The notes beneath the pieces are model-generated. The model saw only the letters and a list, made by a program, of their open reading frames with translations. It ran no database searches and was not told where the DNA came from. A program made the translations under genes and the position numbers. Of a stretch of DNA of 64,000 nt, positions 9,322-17,291 are shown one piece after another. The stretch comes from Terriglobia bacterium (GTDB taxonomy: Bacteria; Acidobacteriota; Terriglobia; Bryobacterales; Bryobacteraceae). Positions within the stretch are counted from its first letter, which is position 1. Every line of letters starts with the position of its first letter. Where the stretch lies: contig JAIQFI010000013.1 in the NCBI GenBank assembly GCA_020073345.1, forward strand, positions 57,287 through 121,286, written 5' to 3'.

Positions 9322-9344
9322 CCCGCAGTTTCGCGGGCGTTTTT
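9322..9344 (+). terminator. Rho-independent terminator-like hairpin
   Basis: CCCGC, a six-base loop and GCGGG are followed by CG and a run of five T. There is no plus-strand gene just upstream, so it is probably a left-over from DNA that once preceded the attachment site. It follows two near-direct GTGTCAA repeats at 9301 and 9313. Confidence 0.5.
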
Positions 9345-9397
9345 GGCTTTTGCAGGCTGGTAAGTTCTTTGGAATGTGTGGAGAGTATGGCCTGTTT

Positions 9398-9447
9398 CCT
9401 GCTTCACACGCAGGAGGTCGCAGGTTCGAGTCCTGCCGCGCCCACCA
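9398..9447 (+). tRNA. 3' half of tRNA-Val(CAC), partial; candidate att site
   Basis: An anticodon stem-loop (CCTGC, TTCACAC, GCAGG; anticodon CAC) is followed by the variable loop AGGTC, a perfect T-arm (GCAGG TTCGAGT CCTGC), the acceptor 3' strand CGCGCCC, A and CCA. The D-arm and the 5' acceptor strand (GGGCGCG expected) are absent upstream, so this is not a working gene. Tyrosine integrases commonly recombine in tRNA anticodon or T arms and leave such a 3' copy at the distal end of the element. A second copy lies at 54133. Confidence 0.8.
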
Positions 9448-9490
9448 TTTTCAATAGCTTACAACCGGGTATTTCTTGAATTGTGCCGAA

Positions 9491-9513
9491 CCGTATCAAA
9501 ACCGTATCAAAAC
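9491..9513 (+). repeat. Tandem CCGTATCAAAA doublet
   Basis: Two head-to-tail copies of CCGTATCAAAA begin about 45 bases after the tRNA half. The same doublet occurs at 53997 and, with one change, at 54223. Short direct repeats flanking an attachment core often serve as integrase arm-type sites; this role is inferred. Confidence 0.55.
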
Positions 9514-9681
9514 CCTTCATTCTCGGGGGACAATACCTGTATCGACGAGCGAAGCAGATTCTCCAAGTGAATGAAAAGAAGTGGAAGGATAGAACGCTCG
9601 TAGGCCTTTGGAGCAGGAGCTGATTTCTGATAAGCAGGAGGTCGGCGTTCGGGTCCGGAGGGGCCACAAACGCTCCTTCCT

Positions 9682-9858
9682 TTGAATGAGAGGATACTGG
9701 AATTCGCGCGGCTGCTGGTGGTTCCGAATGCGGTCCCGGACGGCAGGCCCAGATGCAGTGCATATCGCCGCCGCGGCGTGGAAGAGTGTGAATTTCTACT
9801 TACCTGGAACTTCCGGCATATCGCGAACGTTCGCATTCGCCGGGAGGTGGAGGAGGAT
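9682..9858 (+). pseudogene. PIN-domain toxin remnant, copy A
   Basis: The frame reads NERILEFARLLVVP, then out-of-frame sequence, then VEECEFLLTWNFRHIANV, matching the C-terminal half of VapC-like PIN proteins (the LLTWNFRHIAN motif is typical). Compared with the second copy near 54.6 kb, two small indels shift and restore the frame between these blocks. The N-terminal half with the first catalytic Asp is absent. It is non-functional. Confidence 0.65.
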
Positions 9859-9869
9859 TCTTGCGAACT

Positions 9870-10082
9870 ATGGCTACACCTAAACGACCATCTGTACGCC
9901 GGAAGAGCTTATCTGATCAGAAATCATGGGAAGACGAAGTGCTCCAAGAGGTTTACGCGGTGCGGGACTCTTACGCGGCGGAGCACGGCTACAACCTGGA
10001 TCAGATCTATGCAGACCTAAAGCGCCGGGAGGCGAGCAGCGACGTACGTTGGTTAGATTCGCGCCCTCTGGTGAAGGCATAA
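9870..10082 (+). CDS. Small antitoxin-like protein, copy A
   Basis: 70 residues from ATG at 9870. The core EDEVLQEVYAVRDSYAAEHG followed by YNLDQIYADLKRREASS resembles the short (D)PIVEEV..R...A..H.YDL..I..DLKRREA proteins found next to PIN toxins in cyanobacteria and acidobacteria, presumed antitoxins. It follows a broken PIN gene and has a near-identical copy at 54766-54978. With its partner dead, any role would be as an orphan antitoxin. An ATG three codons upstream is also in frame. Confidence 0.6.
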   Translation: MATPKRPSVRRKSLSDQKSWEDEVLQEVYAVRDSYAAEHGYNLDQIYADLKRREASSDVRWLDSRPLVKA

Positions 10083-10510
10083 CGACTGACGCGGCCACGT
10101 GACGACCTTCCAACGCACCGACCTAGCCACGAGTAGCGAAGGATCTTTTGAAAACGCTTGAAGACCTTGGCGTCGAGCCGGTTGGCTCTGAAGCAGTCGA
10201 TAACACCTTTTGGGTCTATTCGAAAGAAGTCGATCCCTTCGAGGTCACCGAGTCCACAAGCCAAGTCTTGTGACGACCCGCAGACTGCTGTCACAACACG
10301 GCGTAGCTCGAAGAGGCTCGTCGGGGGCGAGTCAGACGTCCAAAACAGAGCCAAGGCATCGGGTCGGATAACAAGGAATTATCCATTCCAAGTAGCTAGC
10401 ATTAGCTGCAAGCGTTCGTGCCCGCACATCGCAGTTGCCCAATGGTTATCTGGAGATGCGTCTCAGCGCCGCCCTGGGCCAGAACCCAGGGCGGCATGGT
10501 TCGGACCAGA
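10083..10510. other. Intergenic region, no gene assigned
   Basis: About 430 bases between the antitoxin-like gene and the YHS protein gene. A plus-strand stretch at 10140-10273 has a protein-like reading (DLLKTLEDLGVEPVGSEAV and following, ending in TGA) but no start codon in frame except a TTG, so it may be the tail of a lost gene. The longer open frames on either strand show nothing recognisable. Confidence 0.4.
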
Positions 10511-10960
10511 TTACTTATGCAGGCCGGGCCAGTTCTGGTCCGCACGTTGGATGCGCACGGCAGGTTCCTTCAAGAACTTCTGCTGAACATCTTTGCTGTA
10601 GTTCAGATAGAGTTTCCCGTCAATGATCTTCCAGGCCTCGGGATCGATGTCGACGGTATGGTTTTCGCCCACGCCGTAGGCACAATATCCACCGTACTGT
10701 GGTGCGTATTGTTCGGGGTTCTGGGCGAAGAGATCCCTATGCTGAGCAGTGGCGAACTGCCACACACCTCCACGCCAGGTGTAACTGAACTTCGAATCTC
10801 CTTTCACAGGCTTAGAGTCGGTAAAGTAGGCAACCGGATCGTATCCCTGAATGGCGATCCCGCTCCGATTGTGATTGACCGGATCTGACTTGGAATCCGC
10901 CCCAGAAGCGGCCCAGACCACGACGAAAGACAGCGAAAGCAAAGCTCTACGAGTAAGCAC
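10511..10960 (-). CDS. Exported YHS domain protein
   Basis: 149 residues from GTG at 10960, with GAGAGGAAAT as ribosome-binding site. The signal peptide (MLTRRALLSLSFVVVWAASG) is followed by the YHS domain: GIAIQGYDPVAYF, then GGVWQFATAQHRDLFAQNPE and GGYCAYGV. Exported YHS proteins of this type are common in proteobacteria and acidobacteria. The domain often accompanies metal (copper) handling, but the function of this subfamily is not established. A GGAATA-type promoter lies at 11003-11029, overlapping the end of the gene behind. Confidence 0.88.
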   Translation of the reverse strand: MLTRRALLSLSFVVVWAASGADSKSDPVNHNRSGIAIQGYDPVAYFTDSKPVKGDSKFSYTWRGGVWQFATAQHRDLFAQNPEQYAPQYGGYCAYGVGENHTVDIDPEAWKIIDGKLYLNYSKDVQQKFLKEPAVRIQRADQNWPGLHK

Positions 10961-11002
10961 GAAATATTTCCTCTCTTGAGACGGGGAACCGTCCGGCTAC
11001 TG

Positions 11003-11029
11003 AATCCCACGGGAGGGTCAGGTTATTCC
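11003..11029 (-). promoter_or_regulatory. GGAATA-type (ECF-like) promoter upstream of YHS gene
   Basis: Minus-strand GGAATAACC (11029-11021), 13 bases, then GGATT (11007-11003). The start codon is 42 bases beyond the -10. The -35 part overlaps the stop codon of the FMN reductase gene, giving the YHS gene its own promoter. Confidence 0.65.
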
Positions 11030-11583
11030 GTGCTCTCGGCAAAAGCATGAGCGCCTGGACTTGAAGTCTCAATCGCGGTTATGAGCTCCTTGATGGCTGT
11101 TACCACGAGGTGCGAAAGACGAGGATCGGCGATGATGCCATTCTCGTCGAGATGTCTACCTTGAATGGGAATTGTCAGCGACGCCTCAGTTATCACCCGC
11201 GCGGACATCACGGTGATCGTTTCCGTCAGCGACGCTTGAGCGTATGTTGCCATCGGCGATGCGTTGAGGATAGCCACGGGTTTGTCGACGAGTTCGCCGC
11301 TTCCGACGATCCAATCCAGCGCATTCTTAAGCGATCCTGGTACACCGTGAGCATATTCGGGGCTGCTTATGAACACCCCGTCTGCACAATTGAGTTGTGC
11401 GCGAAAAGCCAGCACGGAAGACGGTTCGGCCCCTTCCAGGTCAGGATTGAACGCGGGTAGGTCCGCCAGATCCTCGTACAGAATGACCTCCACCCCCGTG
11501 GGCGCTAAGACGCCGACGGCCCGGAGGAGCGTTGTGCTTGATGAGATTCGTCTGAGGCTTCCTGAGATAGCAAGGATTCGCAT
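11023..11583 (-). CDS. NADPH-dependent FMN reductase family protein
   Basis: 186 residues from ATG at 11583. The flavodoxin-like fold is clear: MRILAISGSLRRISSSTTLL (phosphate-binding loop), then FISSPEYAHGVPGSLKNALD, the hallmark of the NAD(P)H:FMN reductase / ArsH-ChrR-type quinone reductase family. It should reduce flavins, quinones or chromate-like acceptors in the cytoplasm. A start four codons upstream is possible. It lies 38 bases after the exported beta-rich protein gene and is probably co-transcribed with it. Confidence 0.88.
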   Translation of the reverse strand: MRILAISGSLRRISSSTTLLRAVGVLAPTGVEVILYEDLADLPAFNPDLEGAEPSSVLAFRAQLNCADGVFISSPEYAHGVPGSLKNALDWIVGSGELVDKPVAILNASPMATYAQASLTETITVMSARVITEASLTIPIQGRHLDENGIIADPRLSHLVVTAIKELITAIETSSPGAHAFAESTE

Positions 11584-11621
11584 AGTCACCAGCAATCACG
11601 AGACTAGGGCCAAACAGAGTC

Positions 11622-12893
11622 TCAATTCAACGGAATACCAGTAAACGCCGATCCTCCGAACCTGATTGCGGTTACCGCGATTGGTCCTGAAGCGCCGGAG
11701 AAATCGACCACGCCGCGCTGGCCCACGACACCCGATAGTCCGGGAAAACTAGACAGAGTTGCGACCAGCTTTCCGTCTGGCTCGATAATGATTTGCGAAG
11801 TTCCGATCACGCTTCCGTCCGTTCCACGAGCGGTCAACGTCACCTGGTTTGGATTCGACGATAGATTCACGATCACGACAGCCGTTGTGGACAGTGTTTC
11901 GTCCCAAATGAGTGTCGCGGATCGATCTGCCGACGCCAGAGTCATAGACGCCTCTTGATCCGGACGGCCCGTCACCGTCTGCCTGAAAACGGCGTACCCG
12001 CCAACACCGGCCGGTAAATTGACCAGAGCGTATCCCTGCGAAAGCGGGCCGCTATTCGGAGTTTCCAGTACCGCTACGCCACCGGCCGGGATGCTGACCT
12101 GGGCGAATGTTCCGCCGAACGCCGGGACATTGAGAGGACTGCCGGTATCGGAATTGAAGTTAACCGCGAAGGTCGCGTCTGCATCGGTGCTCGCGGTGAA
12201 ATAGAGCGTAGTCTGCCAGCCGCCGCCAAAAGCGAATTGAGGCAGGATTTTCGTCTGCTGTGCTTGCATAATGGAAAGCGAGAGCCCCGCGAACGAGCCT
12301 CGATCCTGGGTGGCGGGTTTCATGAAGTCGATTTCGACCACATCCCCTACATGAACCGTGGCATTCTGCGCAATCACGACAGGGTGCTCCCGTGTATCCA
12401 CCAGATGATTGATTGTGCCGCTAGTCAGAACGACACCGTTAAGCTTGAGGATGTACTGATTGTCGCGCGCTGCCAGGATTTCAGCATTCCAGGCGCGCCC
12501 TCGAATTTCGATGGTGCCTGCGACGGAACTAGTCCAGGTTATGTTCGCGACACCAGCGTTGCTCGAGTTCTGCGGGTCGCCCGAAAGAATGCCGACATCG
12601 TTTGGTTGGAAGTCTAGTATGCCGTTGACGACACTACTGGAGTCGAGCTTAAAGATTCCCGGAGCAAGATTAGGGGCTACTTGACCGGTCGCCCAGGCGG
12701 GGAATCCGAGCCAATTCTGTTGAAAGGTCAGCAGTACATTTCCCGCGTTGTATTTCCAGCCGTTGTTTCCGTTAACTGTACTACTCCAGTCCCGGCCAAG
12801 ATCGGCTACAAACGCGGATCCGGACGCGCCGAACACCGGCAAAACAAACGTAGACGCGGCTAGTGCGAACAGGGCATAACAAAGGTTTTTCAT
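11622..12893 (-). CDS. Exported beta-sandwich protein of unknown function
   Basis: 423 residues with a signal peptide (MKNLCYALFALAASTFVLPV). The N-terminal half (about 30-210) resembles a jelly-roll/carbohydrate-binding fold. The C-terminal half (IPAGGVAVLETPNSG, then GYALVNLPAGVGGYAVFRQT and ATLIWDETLSTTAVVIVNLS) is a module repeatedly seen in Solibacter-type secreted proteins without assigned function. No catalytic motif was recognised. A long leader of about 190 bases separates it from the promoter at 13084-13110. Confidence 0.7.
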   Translation of the reverse strand: MKNLCYALFALAASTFVLPVFGASGSAFVADLGRDWSSTVNGNNGWKYNAGNVLLTFQQNWLGFPAWATGQVAPNLAPGIFKLDSSSVVNGILDFQPNDVGILSGDPQNSSNAGVANITWTSSVAGTIEIRGRAWNAEILAARDNQYILKLNGVVLTSGTINHLVDTREHPVVIAQNATVHVGDVVEIDFMKPATQDRGSFAGLSLSIMQAQQTKILPQFAFGGGWQTTLYFTASTDADATFAVNFNSDTGSPLNVPAFGGTFAQVSIPAGGVAVLETPNSGPLSQGYALVNLPAGVGGYAVFRQTVTGRPDQEASMTLASADRSATLIWDETLSTTAVVIVNLSSNPNQVTLTARGTDGSVIGTSQIIIEPDGKLVATLSSFPGLSGVVGQRGVVDFSGASGPIAVTAIRFGGSAFTGIPLN

Positions 12894-12959
12894 AAGTCCC
12901 TAAGGGCTTTGAGATGAAGACCCTTGTGAGATGCCTCCGCTGGTCTCCAGGCTTCGGAT

Positions 12960-13040
12960 TCACAAAGATTTCACAAACCGCGCGCTACTGTAGGCGACCA
13001 CAGCGAAAGACACTGGGAGCAGAACTCTTCGAGCAAGCAT
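12960..13040 (-). pseudogene. Remnant of a YHS-protein leader (signal peptide only)
   Basis: From ATG at 13040 the frame encodes MLARRVLLPVSFAVVAYSSA and then stops after 26 codons. It matches the start of the YHS protein at 10960 (MLTRRALLSLSFVVVWAASG), and the DNA is also similar. Both are preceded by a GGAATAACC promoter. It is most likely a decayed duplicate of the YHS gene of which only the promoter and signal peptide remain; it could also act as a leader ORF for the gene at 12893. Confidence 0.55.
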
Positions 13041-13083
13041 GATTGCACGCGTCCAATGGAATGCGAAAACTCTTCGATTTGGT

Positions 13084-13110
13084 AATCCGCAAGACTGCCT
13101 AGGTTATTCC
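13084..13110 (-). promoter_or_regulatory. GGAATA-type (ECF-like) promoter before YHS remnant / exported protein
   Basis: Minus-strand GGAATAACC (13110-13102), 13 bases, GGATT (13088-13084). Spacing and -10 are identical to the YHS promoter at 11003-11029. It would drive the remnant, the exported protein gene and the FMN reductase gene. Confidence 0.6.
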
Positions 13111-13145
13111 GAGATTGTGAACGTTGCCGTCACGGGCGGGAACTA

Positions 13146-13316
13146 CTAATGGTGGCGTGTTGCGAGATATTCAGCTACCTTCATTAGTTCTTCATGGGTG
13201 AGATCCTTCAGTACCTCATGAAGCTTCCCGTCAAACTCCCCCAGGTCGAGGCGTTGTATGAATTCCTTCAGGAACCTGTCCGCCTTTGCTGGACCATTCG
13301 GCTTTGAGGCTGACAT
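13146..13316 (-). CDS. Small hypothetical protein
   Basis: 56 residues from ATG at 13316: a charged, helical product (KADRFLKEFIQRLDLGEFDG, then LTHEELMKVAEYLATRHH). The composition looks like real protein, but no family is recognised and no clear ribosome-binding site precedes the ATG. Starts at 13373 or 13511 in the same frame would lengthen it. It is divergent from the ClC gene, whose upstream region it occupies. Confidence 0.35.
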   Translation of the reverse strand: MSASKPNGPAKADRFLKEFIQRLDLGEFDGKLHEVLKDLTHEELMKVAEYLATRHH

Positions 13317-13493
13317 TAACGATAGTTTATCTTTCCGCTCACTTTGAGCCCATACAGTCCAGACTGTAGTCATGTCCGCGCGATCGGCAATTTGGTTGAG
13401 AAAAAAGGTGGCCTCGGCCGCGTTGGTCGCGATAATAGTATCAGGCAGGGATTCCGTCCCGTCCGCCGACCGTTCGCCCGCCAACCCGAGGAG

Positions 13494-15110
13494 ATGGATA
13501 CTCACCCCCAATCAGGTTTTGCTTCCAAATTCAAGAGACTCCTGGAAGGGCTCCGGCAGAACGAGAATCAGCTTGCCATTGTCTTGAGTCTTGTAATCGG
13601 TGCGCTTGTCGGTTTGGTGATCGTGGCGTTCATCCTTCTTACCGGACGCCTGGCCGCACGGATGTATCCTCCCGGCGGAGCGGGTTGGCATCGCATCCTG
13701 GTGCCCACCCTCGGCTCGCTGGTCACCGGATATCTACTTTGGCGATACTTTCCTCTCGCCCGCGGCAGCGGTATTCCACAAACCAAGTTCGCGCTATTTG
13801 TGAATGAAGGTCGAATCTCATTTCGCACTGTCGTCGGGAAGTTCGTCTGTTGCTCGGCATCGCTGGCAAGCGGCATCGCCCTTGGGCGCGAAGGTCCGTC
13901 GGCACACATTGGCGCAGGTCTGGCATCGGTAATCGCACGCAAGCTGGGACTTAGTCAGGAGCGAGTGAAGGCTCTAGTTCCCGTGGGCTGTTCCGCTGCG
14001 TTGGCCGCAGCGTTCAACACGCCAATTGCCGGCGTGCTCTTCTCTCTGGAAGAAGTCATGGGGGATTTGCACGCGTCAGTGCTAGGTACAACCGTACTGA
14101 GTTCGGCCACGGCCTGGATGGTGCTGCACTTGGTGCTGGGGGACGATCCTCTATTTCATGTCTCGGGCTATCGCCTTGTCCATCCGTCAGAATTCGGAAT
14201 TTACGCGGTACTTGGTGTCGTCGGCGGGCTGGGCTCTGTTTGCTTTGTGAAACTGCTGCTGGGGCTGCGGCAATGGTTCATGCGGCTGCCTAAATGGAGC
14301 GTTTGGCTGCAACCGGCGATTGGCGGGCTCTCCGTGGGCTTGATCGGCTATTTCGTTCCCGAGGTGATGGGGGTCGGTTACAACTATGTCGAGAAGGTCC
14401 TCAACGGTGACATGGTCCTTCAGGTCGTAGTCTTGCTGGCGATCTTGAAGATCGTGGCGACGGCAGTCTGTTATTCTTCCGGGAATGCCGGGGGCATTTT
14501 TGGGCCTAGCCTGTTCATCGGCGCGATGATGGGCGGCGCCGTCGGGAGTATCGCCCACTACTTTCTACCCAACTATACGGCCGGCCCGGGCGCATACGCT
14601 CTGGTCGGCATGGGTGCCGCGTTTGCGGGAATTGTCCGTACGCCGCTCACTTCAGTGATCATGATCTTCGAAATGACGCGGGACTACACGATCATCGTCC
14701 CACTGATGATTTCGAATTTGATCGCGTTCTTTATCTCCCAGCGGTTTCAGCGAATTCCGATCTACGAGGCTTTGGCCGATCAGGATGGTGTACATCTCCC
14801 GACTGCCGAATCTCGTTCCAATCACGGCCGAATTCGGATCGCTCAAGTCATGCGCGCATCGAACGGGGATTCGGCTGCGACGCTCGAAGAGATTCTCGGC
14901 GCAAAAGCGGACGCGAAAGACTTCCCTCACGTTCACCCGGATCACACCTTAAATCTCGCGTTGGAGAGGATGGGAGCGGCGAAGGTTCACGTATTGCCCG
15001 TCGTGAGCCGAGCAAATGTACGGCACTTGCTCGGCGTCGTCGTGTTAGAGGATGTTCTTGAGGCGTACGGCGTTGGTCGTCCGTCCGCCTCCCAGGATTA
15101 CAGCGAATGA
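13494..15110 (+). CDS. ClC family chloride channel/antiporter with CBS domain
   Basis: About 538 residues from ATG at 13494. About ten membrane segments carry all ClC selectivity motifs: GSGIP (91-95), GREGP (131-135, with the gating Glu) and GGIFGPSLFIGA. A cytoplasmic tail includes at least one CBS-like unit (VHPDHTLNLALERMGAAKVH, LLGVVVLEDVLEAY), used elsewhere for nucleotide sensing. The gating Glu is present, as in both channels and H+/Cl- antiporters. The frame is open upstream, but the earlier start would add 50 basic residues with no family match. GAGGAG abuts the chosen ATG, so the start is not certain. Confidence 0.88.
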   Translation: MDTHPQSGFASKFKRLLEGLRQNENQLAIVLSLVIGALVGLVIVAFILLTGRLAARMYPPGGAGWHRILVPTLGSLVTGYLLWRYFPLARGSGIPQTKFALFVNEGRISFRTVVGKFVCCSASLASGIALGREGPSAHIGAGLASVIARKLGLSQERVKALVPVGCSAALAAAFNTPIAGVLFSLEEVMGDLHASVLGTTVLSSATAWMVLHLVLGDDPLFHVSGYRLVHPSEFGIYAVLGVVGGLGSVCFVKLLLGLRQWFMRLPKWSVWLQPAIGGLSVGLIGYFVPEVMGVGYNYVEKVLNGDMVLQVVVLLAILKIVATAVCYSSGNAGGIFGPSLFIGAMMGGAVGSIAHYFLPNYTAGPGAYALVGMGAAFAGIVRTPLTSVIMIFEMTRDYTIIVPLMISNLIAFFISQRFQRIPIYEALADQDGVHLPTAESRSNHGRIRIAQVMRASNGDSAATLEEILGAKADAKDFPHVHPDHTLNLALERMGAAKVHVLPVVSRANVRHLLGVVVLEDVLEAYGVGRPSASQDYSE

Positions 15111-15120
15111 GACGGCCAGA

Positions 15121-16776
15121 TTAGGGACGGATTCCCTCGACATTAAGCCGCATTCGATAGAGTCCGCTCCGGGCACACAGGTACAGAGTCTTCCCGTCGT
15201 CGCCCCAGGCCATGTTGTGAGGATGCTTCGGAGCGATGATCGTGCCGAGGTGCTTCCCACCAGCCGACAGAATCCAGAGCCCGCCTGGCCCGGACACGTA
15301 CAGATTCCCTTGCTGATCCACCTTCATGCCATCGAGTGCATCTTCGCCAGGAGTGCTGGTCATATCGAAGAAGAGGCTTCCGCTTTTCAACGTGCCGTCA
15401 GGTTGAACGTCGTACCGCATGATGATCTTCTTCTTTTCGTCCCAGTTAGTAACGTAGAGGTACTTCTCATCGGGCGAGAAAGCGATGCCGTTGGGGCCCT
15501 TTAGATCCGTGCTGGCCAACTGTACCTTGCCTTTGTAGACGGAAAACACGCCGCTGTACGGGAGCTCCTTCCGCGGATCGTCAAAGAACTTCGGCAAGCC
15601 GAAGGGCGGATCTGTGAAGAAGAGGGTTCCGTCAGAGCGATATACCAGATCATTGGGGCTGTTCAGCCGTTTGCCCTCGTACTTATCGGCCAGCACCGTC
15701 AGCGAACCGTCATTCTCAAGGCGACTCACACGATGATTGCCGTGTTCATTGATCGTGAGACGGCCCTGTGGGTCGAGAGTTAGACCGTTAGAGCCGGGCT
15801 GTCCGTACTCGGCGATGTCGGCCCCGGAATAACCGCTGGGAGTTCGGAAGACCGAGAGCTCGCCCGCGGAATTGCCGGAATCCGGTTTGTACTTGTACAT
15901 CGTGTTGGCGTTTGGGTCGCTGAAGAGCAGATATCCACCGTCACGGACCCAGATGGGTCCCTCCGTGAACTGGAACCCGTCCGCGAGCTTGTAGATCTTT
16001 GGATTCGGCGGAACAATCGCGTCAATCGAGGGATCAAGGCGAACCACCTCCACGTTGACTTCGCTCGGAGTAATTGCAACCGGCCCCGGAGCCGCTCGAT
16101 AGAACGAGAGCTTCGCGCTTCGCATGAAGATGTAATTGGTCGGGGGATTCGAGATCGGCCCATTGATGCCGAACACTGCGACCTGGATCGTCTGTCCAGG
16201 CTTCACATTGCGTCCCACCACCAGGCGATTGCCGGCGTTCCACCCGCTGATTACCGATCCGCCACTCTGGCCGAGCGCACGAGTGAGCTCGCCGTCGACC
16301 CAGATCTCGGCATAGTCGTCGATGGAGGTTTCGAAGACGGCAGTAGAGCCGCTGGGATCGAATTCTCCGATCTTGTCCGGAACAGTCACTGCGATGCGAT
16401 ACCAGTTGAAGCCGAGTCGTCCGTGTCCGCGTCGCTGTTCGAGGGTTGTAGCGCCGATGTTTTCCCATGTCGAATCGTCAAAATCTGCGCCGCCAGCATG
16501 CGGCGTGTAGTCGTAAGTCTTCACAGGCCTGCCCGTAGGCTGGCCCTCCGGTCCTGGGCCGCGGAAATCGGCCTCTACGATCTTTGTGTCGCTGTAGCGC
16601 CACTGTCCTTTCACCAGTTTGACGCCCGCGTCGGTCGCCAGATCGATGGTGGCGTCCGGCGAACCGGTCGGATTCTCCGCCCGCTGGGAAGTAGCCGCCG
16701 TTAGCGCAACCAGAGCGCAAATCGCAGCTCCACCTAGAGTCAATCGAGAAAAAGTCCTATTCACTGTTCTATTCAC
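15121..16776 (-). CDS. SMP-30/gluconolactonase-like protein with N-terminal galactose-binding-like domain
   Basis: 551 residues: a signal peptide, then a beta-sandwich (about 45-220) similar to the sugar-binding domain of family 2 glycosidases (NWYRIAVTVP, AVFETSIDDYAEIWVDGE), then a six-bladed SMP-30/gluconolactonase/LRE propeller (FTEGPIWVRDGGYLLFSDPN; KRLNSPNDLVYRSDGTLFFT; LKGPNGIAFSPDEKYLYVTN). The metal-site Glu (FTEGP), Asn (SPND, GPNG) and Asp (ALDGMKVD) are present. It probably hydrolyses a lactone outside the cytoplasm. Its start overlaps the GlcG gene by 8 bases, so it is the last gene of a three-gene operon. Confidence 0.87.
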   Translation of the reverse strand: MNRTVNRTFSRLTLGGAAICALVALTAATSQRAENPTGSPDATIDLATDAGVKLVKGQWRYSDTKIVEADFRGPGPEGQPTGRPVKTYDYTPHAGGADFDDSTWENIGATTLEQRRGHGRLGFNWYRIAVTVPDKIGEFDPSGSTAVFETSIDDYAEIWVDGELTRALGQSGGSVISGWNAGNRLVVGRNVKPGQTIQVAVFGINGPISNPPTNYIFMRSAKLSFYRAAPGPVAITPSEVNVEVVRLDPSIDAIVPPNPKIYKLADGFQFTEGPIWVRDGGYLLFSDPNANTMYKYKPDSGNSAGELSVFRTPSGYSGADIAEYGQPGSNGLTLDPQGRLTINEHGNHRVSRLENDGSLTVLADKYEGKRLNSPNDLVYRSDGTLFFTDPPFGLPKFFDDPRKELPYSGVFSVYKGKVQLASTDLKGPNGIAFSPDEKYLYVTNWDEKKKIIMRYDVQPDGTLKSGSLFFDMTSTPGEDALDGMKVDQQGNLYVSGPGGLWILSAGGKHLGTIIAPKHPHNMAWGDDGKTLYLCARSGLYRMRLNVEGIRP

Positions 16777-17269
16777 GAGATCCTCCTTCAGCGGCGATGG
16801 CCGCTGCGGCAGCAGCCGCGCCAGCTTTGGCTACGTCTTCGTCGTCCTTCGGGCTTTCGCCACTCACGCCAATGGCTCCGATCACCTTCCCGTCGAGGAT
16901 GATCGGAACTCCGCCTTGCAACGGCGTAGCTCCAGGCAGCGCCAGCGCCGCGATGCGTCCGTCTTTGACTTGATCTTCGAAGTCCTTACTGGGGCGCCGG
17001 AAGATCGCGGCAGTCCGCGCTTTACCAATGCCCACTTCGACGCTCGCCACTTGTGTGTTATCGAGCCTCTGGAGCAGCAGGGGATAACCCCCATCGTCGA
17101 CCACGACAATCACAGCGGTGAGATGTCTGCGGTTGGCTTCGGCCTCCGCGGCTGCGGCAATCTTCTTGGCCACGTTTAGCGTCATCACCTTCTTCACCGG
17201 CAGTTCCGCGCGAACTGCTGGGGCGATCACGAAAAGCGCGGAATATAGGATGGTTCGAAATGATTTCAT
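16769..17269 (-). CDS. GlcG/HbpS family heme-binding-like exported protein
   Basis: 166 residues: a signal peptide (MKSFRTILYSALFVIAPAVRA) and one GlcG/HbpS domain (NRRHLTAVIVVVDDGGYPLL, VGIGKARTA, LQGGVPIILDGKVIGAIGVS). HbpS binds heme extracellularly and signals redox stress in Streptomyces; GlcG proteins otherwise have no proven catalytic role. It lies between a GlcG-cupin fusion and an SMP-30 protein, all exported, so a common role with a lactone or small-molecule substrate is plausible. Confidence 0.85.
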   Translation of the reverse strand: MKSFRTILYSALFVIAPAVRAELPVKKVMTLNVAKKIAAAAEAEANRRHLTAVIVVVDDGGYPLLLQRLDNTQVASVEVGIGKARTAAIFRRPSKDFEDQVKDGRIAALALPGATPLQGGVPIILDGKVIGAIGVSGESPKDDEDVAKAGAAAAAAAIAAEGGSRE

Positions 17270-17291
17270 AGCGTTTCTCCTTTGGAACTCC

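Larger units (their letters stand above)
9401..10082 (+). repeat. Long direct repeat, copy A (tRNA half + PIN/antitoxin remnant)
   Basis: This segment matches 54133-54978 in the same order and orientation: the tRNA-Val half and ATTTTCAATAGCTTACA, a doubled CCGTATCAAAA, CCCTTCATTC, a GAAGCARATTCTCCAAGTGA block, a stretch ending GCAGGAGGTC, then PIN and antitoxin-like coding DNA. Copy B holds about 170 extra bases in the PIN part. Identity is high but not perfect, so the duplication is not recent. Confidence 0.8.

Noticed and set aside
9376..9447. Complete tRNA-Val gene
   Set aside because: No D-arm and no 5' acceptor strand matching CGCGCCC is present upstream, so only the 3' half exists.
10007..10354. 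115-codon minus-strand open frame
   Set aside because: Overlaps the antitoxin-like gene antisense and shows no protein-family features.
13344..13493. 50-codon upstream extension of the ClC gene
   Set aside because: The added residues are basic and unlike any ClC N-terminus; antisense to a possible small gene.
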